64,000 nucleotides of DNA, taken from contig CAYXIO010000007.1 of assembly GCA_964465125.1 (NCBI GenBank), positions 32,915 through 96,914 of the forward strand, in the 5' to 3' direction. The notes beneath the pieces were generated by a model that was not told the DNA's origin, made no database searches, and was given only the letters and a program-made list of their open reading frames with translations. Position numbers and translations under genes: made by a program. Of the stretch, positions 8,199-18,516 are shown in pieces. Position 1 is the first letter of the stretch. Each line of letters opens with the position of its first letter. This stretch comes from CAYOHG01 sp964465125 (GTDB taxonomy: Bacteria > Planctomycetota > Phycisphaerae > UBA1845 > Fen-1342).

Positions 8199-9992
8199 TC
8201 AGCGCACTCCGTTCGCGGTGGACCAGTTGGCGCTCCCCTTGACCGGTGCGTCCGGGGGCGGGCTGGGCTCAGCACCGCGCCCGCACTCGACGGGCCGGGT
8301 GCGCGGCAGCATCCACGATTCCGGCACGCTGAACTTGCCGCCCAGGGTGAGGATGGTGGCCAGCAGGATCTTCAGGTCCAGCCAGGGCGAGAAGTGCCGG
8401 ACGTAGAGCATGTCGTAGTGAATCCACTGGTGAAAGTCGCCGGTGTCGCGGTCGTGCCGGCAGACCTGCCAGAGCCCGGTGATGCCGGGCCGCACCGAAA
8501 GCCGCGCGGTCCGCCAGGGCACGCAGATCTGGTTCTCGCGGAAGGGCGACGGCCGCGGCCCGATCAGGCTCATCTCGCCGAGCAGCACGTTCCACAACTG
8601 CGGCAACTCGTCGAAGTTCATGGCGCGCAGCCAGCGGCCGACGCGCGTGACGCGCGGATCGTTCTGAATCTTGAACTGCGGGCCGTCGACGGCGTTGGCG
8701 TCTTCGAGCGCGCGCTGTAGCGCGTGCGCGTCCGGCTGCATGGTGCGGAACTTCCAGCACGAGAATCGCCGCCCGGCCAGTCCCTCACGGACATGGGCGA
8801 AGAAGGCCGGCCCGCGCGAGTCGAGCTTCACCAGCAGCGCAAGCAGAGCCAGCAGCGGAGAGAGCAGGATCAGGCTGACGGCGGCGAGCAGCATGTCCGC
8901 CGCCACTTTGGCCCGGACGTACGGTCCCCGACCGCGGCGGGCCGGCTCGTCGCCGCTGTCGGCGGCGTAGCGCCACACGTCGGCGTTGGGATCGATCGGC
9001 AGGTGAACGTGGGCGGCGAGGAAGATCTGCTCGTCCGTGGCGCCGCCCGCGTGCAGGGCGTGCAGCAACTCGGTGCCCGGGGCCACGCCCGACCGTTCCG
9101 CCAGCAGGCTCTGCACGACGGACGCGCCCGCGCCGACGTGCGAGCCGGCGCCGATCACGGCCGGGCCGACCAGCAGGGCGTCGGCCTCGACGGTCACGTT
9201 GTCGTGCAGGACGAGCGGTCCCACCAGCCGCGCGGAGGGGTCGATTCGGCAGCCCGCGCCGGTGCGAATGTCCCCGCCGTGCGGCCGCGCCGCCGACGGC
9301 CCGCCGCACAGCACGGCGCGCAGCTCGGCCTCGTGAAACGCGAGCAGTTCGGAGACGCAATGCAGGTCGAGAATCTCGACGTCGGCGGGCAGGTCGGCCC
9401 CGACCGATCCGGCCGCCGCCAATCTCGTGCGCAGCTCATCGAGCGAAGCCGGCGCTCCGCCCGGAAGGAAATGCAGCACGGCCGCGGGCACGACCGCGCA
9501 GACCACGCCCGCAGTTCTGCGGTGCGTGATGCCGCCGTAGTAGCGCTGCACGCGCCGGACGAGCCCGCGCTCGTCGGTGCGCACGAATTCGCGCGCTGCG
9601 GGTTCGTGGAGGTTGGTCGCCACGACGTAGGATGCCCCGGCGCCGTCGTTGGCGCGCGGCAGCAGCGCGGGCGTATGCGGTGCGAAGTTGGCGTAGCGCG
9701 AATCGATGAACAGCACCCAGTCGCTCGGCTCAACCGCTCCCACCCAGGAGGCAAAGCTCTCCGGCTCGACCCGGCGCAGCGGCGCGCCGCGCGCCGCGGA
9801 TCGCAGCGATTCTTCATGCGCCGCGCCGCGGCCGGACGTGATCAGCACGGGCGTCTCCCGACTGAGCGCCGCGAGATGATGCAGCAGGTAGGTCAGAAGG
9901 GTGCCGTCGACCAGCGGCAGCGTCAGGAGCGAGCCCGGCGCACCGCCCAGCATGGTGGGGCGCGAGTCGAGGATGACCGGCAGAATTGTCAT
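8199..9992 (-). CDS. Fusion: nucleotidyltransferase-like + left-handed beta-helix + undecaprenyl-phosphate sugar-phosphate transferase
   Basis: The protein is 597 aa. Residues 1 to about 230 resemble a nucleotidyltransferase fold but lack the GxGTR...PK signature. Residues about 240-310 are hexapeptide repeats (for example IGAGSHVGAGASVV). Residues about 365-560 form a bacterial sugar transferase, with one membrane helix, the KFRTM motif, NFDELPQLWNVLLGEMSLIG and RPGITGLWQV. The last domain transfers a sugar-1-phosphate to undecaprenyl phosphate and so starts repeat-unit synthesis. The N-terminal extension replaces the usual four-helix membrane part of WbaP-like enzymes. I infer a regulatory or channelling role for it. 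The Shine-Dalgarno is weak. Confidence 0.85.
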   Translation of the reverse strand: MTILPVILDSRPTMLGGAPGSLLTLPLVDGTLLTYLLHHLAALSRETPVLITSGRGAAHEESLRSAARGAPLRRVEPESFASWVGAVEPSDWVLFIDSRYANFAPHTPALLPRANDGAGASYVVATNLHEPAAREFVRTDERGLVRRVQRYYGGITHRRTAGVVCAVVPAAVLHFLPGGAPASLDELRTRLAAAGSVGADLPADVEILDLHCVSELLAFHEAELRAVLCGGPSAARPHGGDIRTGAGCRIDPSARLVGPLVLHDNVTVEADALLVGPAVIGAGSHVGAGASVVQSLLAERSGVAPGTELLHALHAGGATDEQIFLAAHVHLPIDPNADVWRYAADSGDEPARRGRGPYVRAKVAADMLLAAVSLILLSPLLALLALLVKLDSRGPAFFAHVREGLAGRRFSCWKFRTMQPDAHALQRALEDANAVDGPQFKIQNDPRVTRVGRWLRAMNFDELPQLWNVLLGEMSLIGPRPSPFRENQICVPWRTARLSVRPGITGLWQVCRHDRDTGDFHQWIHYDMLYVRHFSPWLDLKILLATILTLGGKFSVPESWMLPRTRPVECGRGAEPSPPPDAPVKGSANWSTANGVR

Positions 9993-10044
9993 CGCGCGTC
10001 CCCGTCAGTTTCCAGGATCGCACTCGCAGCGCCCGATGCCGGCG

Positions 10045-12249
10045 TCAATAGCCGTAGTACGAGTCGCCGTAGCTTGCGGACGGCCGCGTTCCGACAAAGA
10101 CCGTCCCGAGCAATCGCCCGCCCGCACTGTCGACGCAGGCCAGCGTCTCGGCCAGCTCGGCCTGCCGGCAGCGGCCCTCGCGCGCCACGAGCAACACCCC
10201 GTCGGCATGACGGAAGAGCATGCGCGCATCCGCGACGGGCAGGACCGGACAGGTGTCGAGCACGACGAAGTCCGCCGCCTCGCGCCAGCGCTTCAGACAG
10301 GTTCCGAACACACCGTTGGCCAGCATCTCGATGTGCTGCACTTCGACGCCGGGGCCGATCGGGATGATGTTCAGGCCGGGCGTGTCGGCGGCGAGAATTA
10401 CGTCTTCGTCGCGCGCCGCGCCGGCCAGCAGGTGATTCAGCCCGAGCTCGGGCTTGATGCCCATGGCCTTCGCGACGTTCGGACGGCGCAGATCGGTGTC
10501 GACCAGCAGCACGCGCTTTCCGCCTTGCGCCAGGCTGCGGGCCAGCATGATCGCGACGGTGGTCTTGCCGGCGCCGGGCCCGGCGCTGGTCACGACAATC
10601 GTCCCGCCGCGCTCCGCCTCCAGCCGATGCAGGATGCCGGCCCGGACGATGCGGATGCGCTCGGCCTGCACCTGCGCTTCGCGCGGCGCCATCGGGCGGT
10701 CGCTGCGAATGCGCGGCAGCATGCCGAGGATCGGTGCGTGCGTGACGCGCGCGAAGTCCTGCGCGATCGGCCGCGTCGCGGCCCGGCGGTTCGCGGCCAC
10801 GAATCCGCAGCCCGCCCCCAGCAGCATCAGCCCGGCGCAGGCCAGGATGGGCTGCTTCCAGTTGGCCGGCCAGGTGGGCGGGGCCGCCTGGGCGGCGTCG
10901 CGGATCGACGCCAGGGCGCCTTCCAACTGCAACTCGTCCAGACGCTGCCGGATCATGCCGTACTTCTGCTTGTCCTGCGCAAGCGATTCGCTGTCGCGCG
11001 CCAGCTCGAGGGCGCGCTGGAAGTCCTGCTGGAACTCCTCTTCGCTCTGCTGAAGGTCCTGGCGCAGGCGCTGGGCCTCGAATTCCTTCTGGCTGATGGT
11101 CTGAGTCAGCGAAGCCGGCGCCAGCGCCGCGTCCGGCGCGCCGCCCGCGGCGGGCACCGTCCGCAGGGCCTGGTTGATGCGCAGAAAGCCCTCGCGCTCC
11201 TGAAGCAGCGTCTCGGCCGAACCCACGCGCTTCGCCAGCGACTGCACGGTCGGGTGCTGCGGGCCGAGCCGCGACCTGGCGTCATCCAACTGGCGCCGCG
11301 CCTCCTGCAGCTCCGCGCGACGCTGCATCCACTCGCGGTCGGCCGCGAAGAGCTGCGACGCGTCGTCGACCTTGCCGGCGTCCCCGGCGGCCGCCTCCTG
11401 GGCCAGCAACTGGTCGCGCTGCTGCTTGAGCACGTCGATCGCGCGCTCGAGGTCCTCAAGCTTGCCGCGCATCTCCTCGATGCGGGCTCCGCGCGTGGTG
11501 ACGAGGTGCTCGGGCGTGGTGACGCGAAGCTGCATCAGCGTCTCGCCGCCGCGACGCGCGCGATCGTCAATGCTGCTGCGGAGCTTCTGCTCCTCGGGCG
11601 TCAGCGTGCTGAAGACCACCTGCGAATCGGCTCCGACGGCTTCGGCGGAGTATTTCAGGAATTCCTCCTGCACGACATTGGCCAGCACGACGGCGTCGCG
11701 CGCTTTGGGGACGCGGGCCGTGATCGAAATCAGGAAGGACCCCGGCATCACGCTGACGTCCACCGCTTCGCCCAGGCGTTCGAGATCGCTCCGCGGCGGG
11801 CCGAGCAGGGCGCGGGCGGGCGCGCGGAACCAGGCGGTCTGCTGCACGCGCGGATCGGCCAGCACGCGATTCAGAATGGTCGGGCTTTCGATCAGGCCGA
11901 CCTGGCTCTTGAGGTACTGCTGGAAGAAGCGCGGCCGCGAGTCATCCTCCGTGCGGTAGAGAATGTGCCCCTGGGTCGGCGAGACCAGGATGGTCGAGGT
12001 GGCCTCGTAGACCGGCTTGATGGCGAAGTAGGCCACCAGCGGACCCGCCAGGAAGAACGGAAGCGCGACAAGCAGAAACGTCCACTTGAAGCGCCAGACC
12101 GCCTGCGCGGAAAAGCTCGACCGAGGAGCGGCTCCCGCCGTTCCCACATAGCTCGGCACAGACTCGGTCGCCAACTCGTTATAGGCAGCCGGAGGGCTCG
12201 ACAGACCCAGCGGCCCCGCGATCCCGGCGTTCGTTTGGGTCGGGTTCAT
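10045..12249 (-). CDS. Polysaccharide co-polymerase / BY-kinase (Wzz-Wzc-like)
   Basis: The 734-residue protein has an N-terminal Wzz domain with a membrane helix near residues 50-75. A long periplasmic coiled coil follows (about 240-500), then a second membrane helix. The cytoplasmic ATPase has Walker A SAGPGAGKTT (555-564), Walker A' VLLVDTDLRRP (580-590) and Walker B FVVLDT (661-666), and it ends with a Tyr cluster at 727, 731, 732 and 734. These are the marks of bacterial tyrosine kinases that control chain length and export. The start at 12249 has AGGGAGA upstream and forms a TGATG junction with the preceding gene. An in-frame ATG at 12477 lies inside that gene and is unlikely. Confidence 0.92.
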   Translation of the reverse strand: MNPTQTNAGIAGPLGLSSPPAAYNELATESVPSYVGTAGAAPRSSFSAQAVWRFKWTFLLVALPFFLAGPLVAYFAIKPVYEATSTILVSPTQGHILYRTEDDSRPRFFQQYLKSQVGLIESPTILNRVLADPRVQQTAWFRAPARALLGPPRSDLERLGEAVDVSVMPGSFLISITARVPKARDAVVLANVVQEEFLKYSAEAVGADSQVVFSTLTPEEQKLRSSIDDRARRGGETLMQLRVTTPEHLVTTRGARIEEMRGKLEDLERAIDVLKQQRDQLLAQEAAAGDAGKVDDASQLFAADREWMQRRAELQEARRQLDDARSRLGPQHPTVQSLAKRVGSAETLLQEREGFLRINQALRTVPAAGGAPDAALAPASLTQTISQKEFEAQRLRQDLQQSEEEFQQDFQRALELARDSESLAQDKQKYGMIRQRLDELQLEGALASIRDAAQAAPPTWPANWKQPILACAGLMLLGAGCGFVAANRRAATRPIAQDFARVTHAPILGMLPRIRSDRPMAPREAQVQAERIRIVRAGILHRLEAERGGTIVVTSAGPGAGKTTVAIMLARSLAQGGKRVLLVDTDLRRPNVAKAMGIKPELGLNHLLAGAARDEDVILAADTPGLNIIPIGPGVEVQHIEMLANGVFGTCLKRWREAADFVVLDTCPVLPVADARMLFRHADGVLLVAREGRCRQAELAETLACVDSAGGRLLGTVFVGTRPSASYGDSYYGY

Positions 12250-13436
12250 CAGGTCTCCCTTGCGGGCGCCACCGCCCGCATCGGCGAATCGTCCGCCCGC
12301 GCTCGCGAGTTCAATGAGCAGACCGCGGATTGCTCCGGGAACGCGCTCGGCGCGAGGCACGCGTCGGTCAGTGCGAGCGCGCCGGAATAGCGCATCTCGG
12401 CATGGTTTGCGGACACCTGGATCGTGCGGTGAAGGCGAGTGCCACGCTCCACGCGTGCATCCGTCAGCACCACGCATTGATCGAGCCTGGCGTCCGATTC
12501 GATCCGAGCGCCGTCCAGCACGACCGAACGAGAAAGCAGCGCGCCGCCGCCCAGGCGGGCGTCGCCGCCGATGATCGCGGGTCCGATCAGCAATGCACCG
12601 CGCTCCACGCGCGTGCGGGGGCCCACGACGGCGCGCCCCACCAGTCGCGCGCCGCTGTCCACCCGTGCGGATTCGTGCACCAAACCGCCGCCGTAGGGCC
12701 GATAGCCGTGCCGCGCCGCGAGGGTGTCATCCAGTTCGCGGAGTGTCCATTCACTGATTCGCAGGTAGGAGCCGAAATCGGTGATCCGATCGCTGGTGCG
12801 ATCCGCGCGGTAGGTGCGGACTTCGCAGCCGGCGGCGTGCAGCTTCGGCACGAGCATCTCCTTGATGTCGTGGAAGCCGCTCTCGCCGATCTGTTCCAGC
12901 GCCTCGCGGCTGAAGACGAACACGCCCGCCGGCTCCAGCAGGCGCCGCCCGAACTCCTCCTGCGGCATGGATCGCACGACGACGGTCGCGCTGCATCCGG
13001 ACGCCAGGTGCGCTTCGAGCAGGTCCGCCAGATCGAAGGCCGGCAACACGGTCGATTCGACCACCACGACGGCGTCGGCGTCGCCTCCGCTCGCCGCGTC
13101 GTGAACACACCCGGCCGGCCCGCGCGGAATGAGGTCCTCGTAGTAGCTCAACTCCAGGTCGAGGCGCGCTCCGTCGTCGAGATAGCGCCGCACCGAGCGC
13201 GAGTAATGGTTGTTGCAGATCGTGACGCGGCGGACCCCGCCCGCCCGAAGCCACCGCAGCCCGTGCTCAATCAACGGCGCCTGAAGCACTGGCAGCATGC
13301 AGCGCGGAAACGTCGATCCCAGCGGTGAATCATGCCAGGCGTGCTCCCCCGCCAGCAGCACCGCCTGTACCGACGCTTCCGGTTCGGCCGGAGGAGATTC
13401 AGCCACGACGCGAACGTGGCTGCGCAGACTACTCAT
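12249..13436 (-). CDS. Nucleotidyltransferase-like protein with hexapeptide repeats (probably non-catalytic)
   Basis: The 395-residue protein has a GT-A-like N-terminal half (AVLLAG...FPRCMLPVLQAPLIEHGL, then DFGSYLRISEWTL) followed by about ten hexapeptide repeats (GARLVGRAVVGPRTRVERG...). The layout is that of GDP-mannose or glucose-1-phosphate nucleotidyltransferases. However, the nucleotide-binding GxGTRL and the Lys of PKPM are not conserved, so catalysis is doubtful. It is coupled to the Wzz/kinase gene (TGATG). It may be a regulatory or scaffolding relative of the enzyme encoded at 8199-9992. The start at 13436 is preceded by GGGAGGGG. A longer start at 13451 is possible. Confidence 0.75.
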   Translation of the reverse strand: MSSLRSHVRVVAESPPAEPEASVQAVLLAGEHAWHDSPLGSTFPRCMLPVLQAPLIEHGLRWLRAGGVRRVTICNNHYSRSVRRYLDDGARLDLELSYYEDLIPRGPAGCVHDAASGGDADAVVVVESTVLPAFDLADLLEAHLASGCSATVVVRSMPQEEFGRRLLEPAGVFVFSREALEQIGESGFHDIKEMLVPKLHAAGCEVRTYRADRTSDRITDFGSYLRISEWTLRELDDTLAARHGYRPYGGGLVHESARVDSGARLVGRAVVGPRTRVERGALLIGPAIIGGDARLGGGALLSRSVVLDGARIESDARLDQCVVLTDARVERGTRLHRTIQVSANHAEMRYSGALALTDACLAPSAFPEQSAVCSLNSRARADDSPMRAVAPARET

Positions 13437-13983
13437 GACCCCTCCCCCCATTCAGACTCTCCGCGCCGGCGGCGGCGGCTTCGGCGCGCGCCGCGCGGTC
13501 GATCCTGCGTGCGCGCTGCTTGATCAGCAGCCCCGCCACGAGCAGCAGAACCGCGGCCAGGGCCACGGCCTGCTGTTTCCAGCCGAATCCGGCCCGGTAC
13601 TTCAGCAGCAGCAGGTCGCTGCTGGCCGACAGGGCCGCGACCAACGCTCCGCATGCCAGCAGCAGCGGAACGCGCGACACCGCACCCAGCACGAGCAGCA
13701 GCAGCCCGAGCCCGATCGCGCCCTTCTGGTAAACGCCGAATCCCGCCACACCATGCATACCCAGGTGATCCGCCAGCAACGCGACGATCGCCAGCAGCGC
13801 GCCGACGCCGAGGAGCAGACCTGCCAGCGAGAGCAGACGCCGATGCGTCCAGAACTGGGTCGTGGTTCTCGTCTGGGGAGGGTGCTCCGCGCAGGAAATG
13901 CAGAGTTGCTGAAAGCGCGGTCGCCCCGCGAGATACCCGCAGAGCAGCGTCACGCGCGCAAAGCGCCCGCAAGCCTCACACAT
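13429..13983 (-). CDS. Small membrane protein with N-terminal Cys pairs, function unknown
   Basis: The product is about 184 aa. It begins MCEACGRFARVTLLCGY and has a CISC pair some 25 residues later, a plausible zinc ribbon. About five hydrophobic helices follow (for example LLSLAGLLLGVGALLAIVALL), then a basic, Ala-rich tail. I do not recognise a named family. It is the first gene of the polysaccharide block, and its 3' end overlaps the next gene by 8 bp, so it is probably co-transcribed. The start is uncertain: ATG at 13983, ATG at 14007 and GTG at 14019 are all in frame and none has a clear Shine-Dalgarno. Confidence 0.6.
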   Translation of the reverse strand: MCEACGRFARVTLLCGYLAGRPRFQQLCISCAEHPPQTRTTTQFWTHRRLLSLAGLLLGVGALLAIVALLADHLGMHGVAGFGVYQKGAIGLGLLLLVLGAVSRVPLLLACGALVAALSASSDLLLLKYRAGFGWKQQAVALAAVLLLVAGLLIKQRARRIDRAARAEAAAAGAESLNGGRGHE

Positions 13984-14501
13984 TATCGGCGTGGACGCCG
14001 TCACCATGGTCGCCGTCACTCACCCGGATCGGCCCCTGTTTCGCCGGCAGGCGGGGCCAATCGAAGTTCCTTACCCGTCTATCACCATCGTCGCCTGCAA
14101 GGCGTCGGTCGCGGAGCGCAGGTGCTTATGGTGGGAATCCCCCAACGGAACCGTCCGGAAACGAAGCACAGCGGTGGTTGATCAGCGGCGGGTCGTACGC
14201 GCGGCGGTTGGATTCAAGTACCGACAGTGCAATCGCTTGAATCACATGCTGCGCTGCACGATCATCCCCCCGGACGACCGATGTGCCACGAACGCAACGT
14301 CCCCGGAAACCCCGCTGCATTGTAGCCGGTTCTGCTAACAAAAGCGCCCCAAGGGTGCCATTCCAGACCGAAAATCCGCCAGCGCCACGACCTTGGCTGG
14401 CGGGAACGAGAGCGGCGTGGACCCGCGACCGTTTTCCAGCACGCGCGGCGGTTGCGCATCGACCTCGGGCCGCCGGGCGGATTCAGCCCAAAGCGACTAT
14501 C
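13984..14501. other. Divergent intergenic region without a supported gene
   Basis: This gap separates the minus-strand polysaccharide block from the plus-strand GyrI-like gene, so promoters for both should lie here. I see no convincing -35/-10 pair for either. The only clear structure is an 8-bp inverted repeat, GATTCAAG at 14211-14218 and CTTGAATC at 14236-14243, with a 17-bp loop and no T-tract. It could be an operator or a weak hairpin. Confidence 0.4.
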
Positions 14502-15005
14502 ATGCCCTACATGATTGAGGCCCGCTTTCGCGTGAAATCCGTAAGCCCGGCGAAGTTCGCTGGGATTCGGGCGAAGGTCCGGCCGACCGAGCTCGGATCG
14601 ACGATAAGTCATTTATTGACTGAGCTTTGGGATTATCTTGGATCGCTTCCGAGCGTAACTCTGGGGCCGGCGATCGCGCGCTACCACGCCTGGGCCGAGG
14701 AAAGCTATGAAATCGAAGCCGGTTTCCCGATTCAGGAGGATGTGCCGCCGACTGACCGCGTAGCGGTCTCGCAGCTTCCCGGAGGTCCGGCGGCGACGGT
14801 CATCCACCACGGGCCGTTCGAGTTGCTGCCTCGGGTCTACGCGGACCTCGAGGCGTGGATGCGCCGCGAAGGTCACGTCGCGGCGGGCCTGCCGTGGGAA
14901 GTCTACTGGGTCGACCCAAGCCGGGTCAGCGACCCGAGCGAGCTGCGAACCGAGGTTGTCTGGCCGCTTCGCGCGCAGTCCGGCGGCGAAACGGAGCCTG
15001 GGTAG
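14502..15005 (+). CDS. GyrI-like small-molecule-binding domain protein
   Basis: The 167-residue protein matches the stand-alone GyrI/AraC effector-binding fold. It has an N-terminal strand (MIEARFRVKSVSPAKFAG), YHAWAEESYEIEAGFPI in the middle, and the diagnostic VIHHGPFELLPRVYADLEAWM followed by WEVYWVDPS. Such domains bind small hydrophobic or cationic ligands and are often regulators or detoxification proteins. There is no DNA-binding domain here. The ATG at 14502 is chosen because the fold starts there, and ACTATC immediately before it leaves no room for a Shine-Dalgarno. The gene stands alone. Confidence 0.75.
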   Translation: MPYMIEARFRVKSVSPAKFAGIRAKVRPTELGSTISHLLTELWDYLGSLPSVTLGPAIARYHAWAEESYEIEAGFPIQEDVPPTDRVAVSQLPGGPAATVIHHGPFELLPRVYADLEAWMRREGHVAAGLPWEVYWVDPSRVSDPSELRTEVVWPLRAQSGGETEPG

Positions 15006-15140
15006 AGCTCCGGCTCGACTTCCACCCGTGCGGCCGGACGGGCGTCGACACGCACGCGTTGACGGCCGCGCAGCGGTCGCCTACTTTTCAGCCGGGCGAC
15101 TGCGACCCAACCGCGCGACTGGCCCTGGGGAGCAAATCGA

Positions 15141-16121
15141 GTGAAATCTGTCTGGCGGATCGCGACGCTGCTGGCACTTCCGTACTTGCTGCTTGGCTGC
15201 GGAGACAACGGCGCCGAGCAAACACGACACACGACCGCGGTGGATGCGGGCTCGGGCGGACTGCCGGTCGGGCTGCACGCCGTCGACACGGGGATTCTTC
15301 AGGATCCGGCGCAGTACAAGCCGGCCAGGTTCGAGCCGCTCGAGTATTCCGGATCGGGCGCCGGAGGGGGTGCTGGCGCCGGCGGAGCAGGCGGCCCGGT
15401 GCTACAGGCGCTTCAGTCGCTCTTCAACGCGATGACGGAAATGAGCGTCGACGGAATCGTCGATGCGTTTGTGCCGGAGCAAATCGCCCCGCTGCGCGAG
15501 GACCGCACACCGCTGTACGACACCGCCGACGCGGTCGCGGCCTTCCTGGCGGTGATGAAGGAGAAGTACAAGCCCGCCGCCGACACGGCCCAGCAGCAGG
15601 CGCTGGAAGAGGCCGTGGCAAACCTGCTCAAGGCCCTGCCCGGCGCGATGATCGTCGAGATGGTGGATGAGGACCACGCCCTGGTCGGCATCGACCAGGC
15701 CAAGGCGATGCAACTGGCCCAGCCGTTGATCAACGCCATTTCGGCCGCGAACCCGATGGCGGCGGGGCCGCTTGAGTCCATCCCGCAGGCGGGAGCGGCC
15801 GGCGCGGAAGAGAAGCTTCCGATGGTCAAGGTCGACGGCGAGTGGCGCATCGACCTGCAAATGACCCTGACCGCCGAGCAGGGCGCCGTGATCAAGGAAG
15901 GCCTGGTGCTGGTGAAGGACGCGCTCAGCTCGGTCACGCAGAAGCTGCGGGAAGTCGAAACGGTCGACGACGCGACGCTTCAGCAGATCATGATGATGAC
16001 CGCCGCCGAGATGACGCCGAGATTCATGGAATTCATGCAGAAGGCCGGTCCGCTGATGCCCGCAGGCCAGAGCGCGGCCACGTCGGCGTCGTCCGACGAA
16101 GAGGGCACGAGCGGGCCGTAG
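15141..16121 (+). CDS. Lipoprotein of unknown function
   Basis: The 326-residue product has a typical lipoprotein signal: a basic N-terminus, a hydrophobic core ALLALPYL, and the lipobox LLGC at residues 17-20. A Gly/Ala-rich linker (GSGAGGGAGAGGAGG) follows, then a mostly helical, acidic domain with few recognisable motifs. In the domain, LREDRTPLYDTADAVAAFLAVMKEK resembles a stalk or scaffold protein. It is predicted to be lipid-anchored outside the cytoplasmic membrane. No family was recognised. It lies 44 bp before the HD-domain nuclease gene and may share its transcript. Confidence 0.7.
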   Translation: MKSVWRIATLLALPYLLLGCGDNGAEQTRHTTAVDAGSGGLPVGLHAVDTGILQDPAQYKPARFEPLEYSGSGAGGGAGAGGAGGPVLQALQSLFNAMTEMSVDGIVDAFVPEQIAPLREDRTPLYDTADAVAAFLAVMKEKYKPAADTAQQQALEEAVANLLKALPGAMIVEMVDEDHALVGIDQAKAMQLAQPLINAISAANPMAAGPLESIPQAGAAGAEEKLPMVKVDGEWRIDLQMTLTAEQGAVIKEGLVLVKDALSSVTQKLREVETVDDATLQQIMMMTAAEMTPRFMEFMQKAGPLMPAGQSAATSASSDEEGTSGP

Positions 16122-16165
16122 GCGTCATCCGGAACGTGTCGATTCCGCGGAGAAACGGTGGGATC

Positions 16166-17170
16166 ATGGCGGCACCCGCGAGCGCTACCCGTCGTCGCAT
16201 CGCCGATCTTTCGGCCGGGCTGTTCATCGACGGCGACGTCTTCCTGATCAAGCAGAAGGCCCTGCGCACGACCAGCAACGGCGGACTGTACATTCACGCC
16301 GTCCTGGTGGATTCGAGCGGGCAGATGCTGGCGCGGATGTGGAACGCGTCGCAGGGCCTGTTCGACTCGATTCCGGAAGGCGCGCCGGTGGCGGTTCGCG
16401 GGCGCGTCGAGACCTACAAGGGCGCGCTGCAGTTCATCATGGAAGGCGTGCGGGCGCTCGAGCCCGGCAGCGTCAACCTGACGGACTTTCTGCCCAAAAG
16501 CCAACACGAAATCGAGCCGATGTGGACGCGCGTCAAGGAGATTCTGCGGACGGTCCGCAATCCGCACCTGCTGGCGCTGCTGGGGCGCTTTCTCAACGAC
16601 GGCGAGTTCGCCGAGCAGTTCAAGCGCGCTCCTGCGGCGCGCACCAACCACCACGCCTTCCTGGGCGGCCTGCTCGAGCACACCCTGTCGCTGATGGAGC
16701 TGGCGCTGGTCGTGCTGCCGCGTTATCCGCAGGTGGATCGCGACCTGGTGCTGGCGGGGCTGTTTCTGCATGACGCCGGCAAGACGGCCGAGTTGTCGTG
16801 TAACGCGGGGTTCGACTACACCAACGACGGGCAACTGATCGGGCACATCGTGCGGGCGTGCATCTGGATCGAGGAGCGCGCTCGGGAGATTACCGACGAT
16901 CGCGGCGCTGCCTTTCCGCGCGACCTTCTTCACCGCCTGACGCACATCATCGTCGCGCATCACGGAAAGTATGAGTTTGGCAGTCCGAAGCTGCCGGCCA
17001 CGGCCGAGGCGTTCATGGTCCACTACCTCGACAACCTGGACGCGAAACTGAACATGGTCTTCACCGCCATTGCGGCCGATCCGGACGAGAGCAGCGAGTG
17101 GACGCAGTGGATCAACGCGCTGGAGACGCGCGTCTACAAAGGCTCGACGACGCGCCAGCCGGATGCGTGA
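16166..17170 (+). CDS. YhaM-like 3'-5' exoribonuclease / OB-fold + HD domain protein
   Basis: The 334-residue protein has an N-terminal OB-fold (residues about 10-110, including LFIDGDVFLIKQKAL and VAVRGRVETYKGALQF). An HD phosphohydrolase domain follows, with NHHAFLGGLLEHT, LFLHDAGK (the HD pair), IIVAHHG and YLDNLDAK. That order is the architecture of the YhaM 3'-5' exoribonuclease family in the cytoplasm. The start at 16166 follows GGTGGGATC. A much longer upstream reading frame overlaps the lipoprotein gene and is not needed for the fold. It faces recA across a 168-bp convergent gap. Confidence 0.85.
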   Translation: MAAPASATRRRIADLSAGLFIDGDVFLIKQKALRTTSNGGLYIHAVLVDSSGQMLARMWNASQGLFDSIPEGAPVAVRGRVETYKGALQFIMEGVRALEPGSVNLTDFLPKSQHEIEPMWTRVKEILRTVRNPHLLALLGRFLNDGEFAEQFKRAPAARTNHHAFLGGLLEHTLSLMELALVVLPRYPQVDRDLVLAGLFLHDAGKTAELSCNAGFDYTNDGQLIGHIVRACIWIEERAREITDDRGAAFPRDLLHRLTHIIVAHHGKYEFGSPKLPATAEAFMVHYLDNLDAKLNMVFTAIAADPDESSEWTQWINALETRVYKGSTTRQPDA

Positions 17171-17338
17171 TCGCCGCGCGGTACGGCAGGATCATCCTTC
17201 GACCGATTTCGCATCCCCAGCGGTTGCTCGCCGGTCGTCGCTGCGGAAACGACGCGCCATCACCGGCGCGCCCGACGTCCAAGGGGCGTGAGGCCGCGGG
17301 AACACGGGTCCGGCTCGTTTTCCGCACGTTCCGCAGCT

Positions 17339-18457
<1,119 letters not shown>

Positions 18458-18516
18458 GCCCGGCTCCTGATACGAATCGGCCGCAGTCTGATTTGACAGG
18501 ACTCCATCAGCGACGG

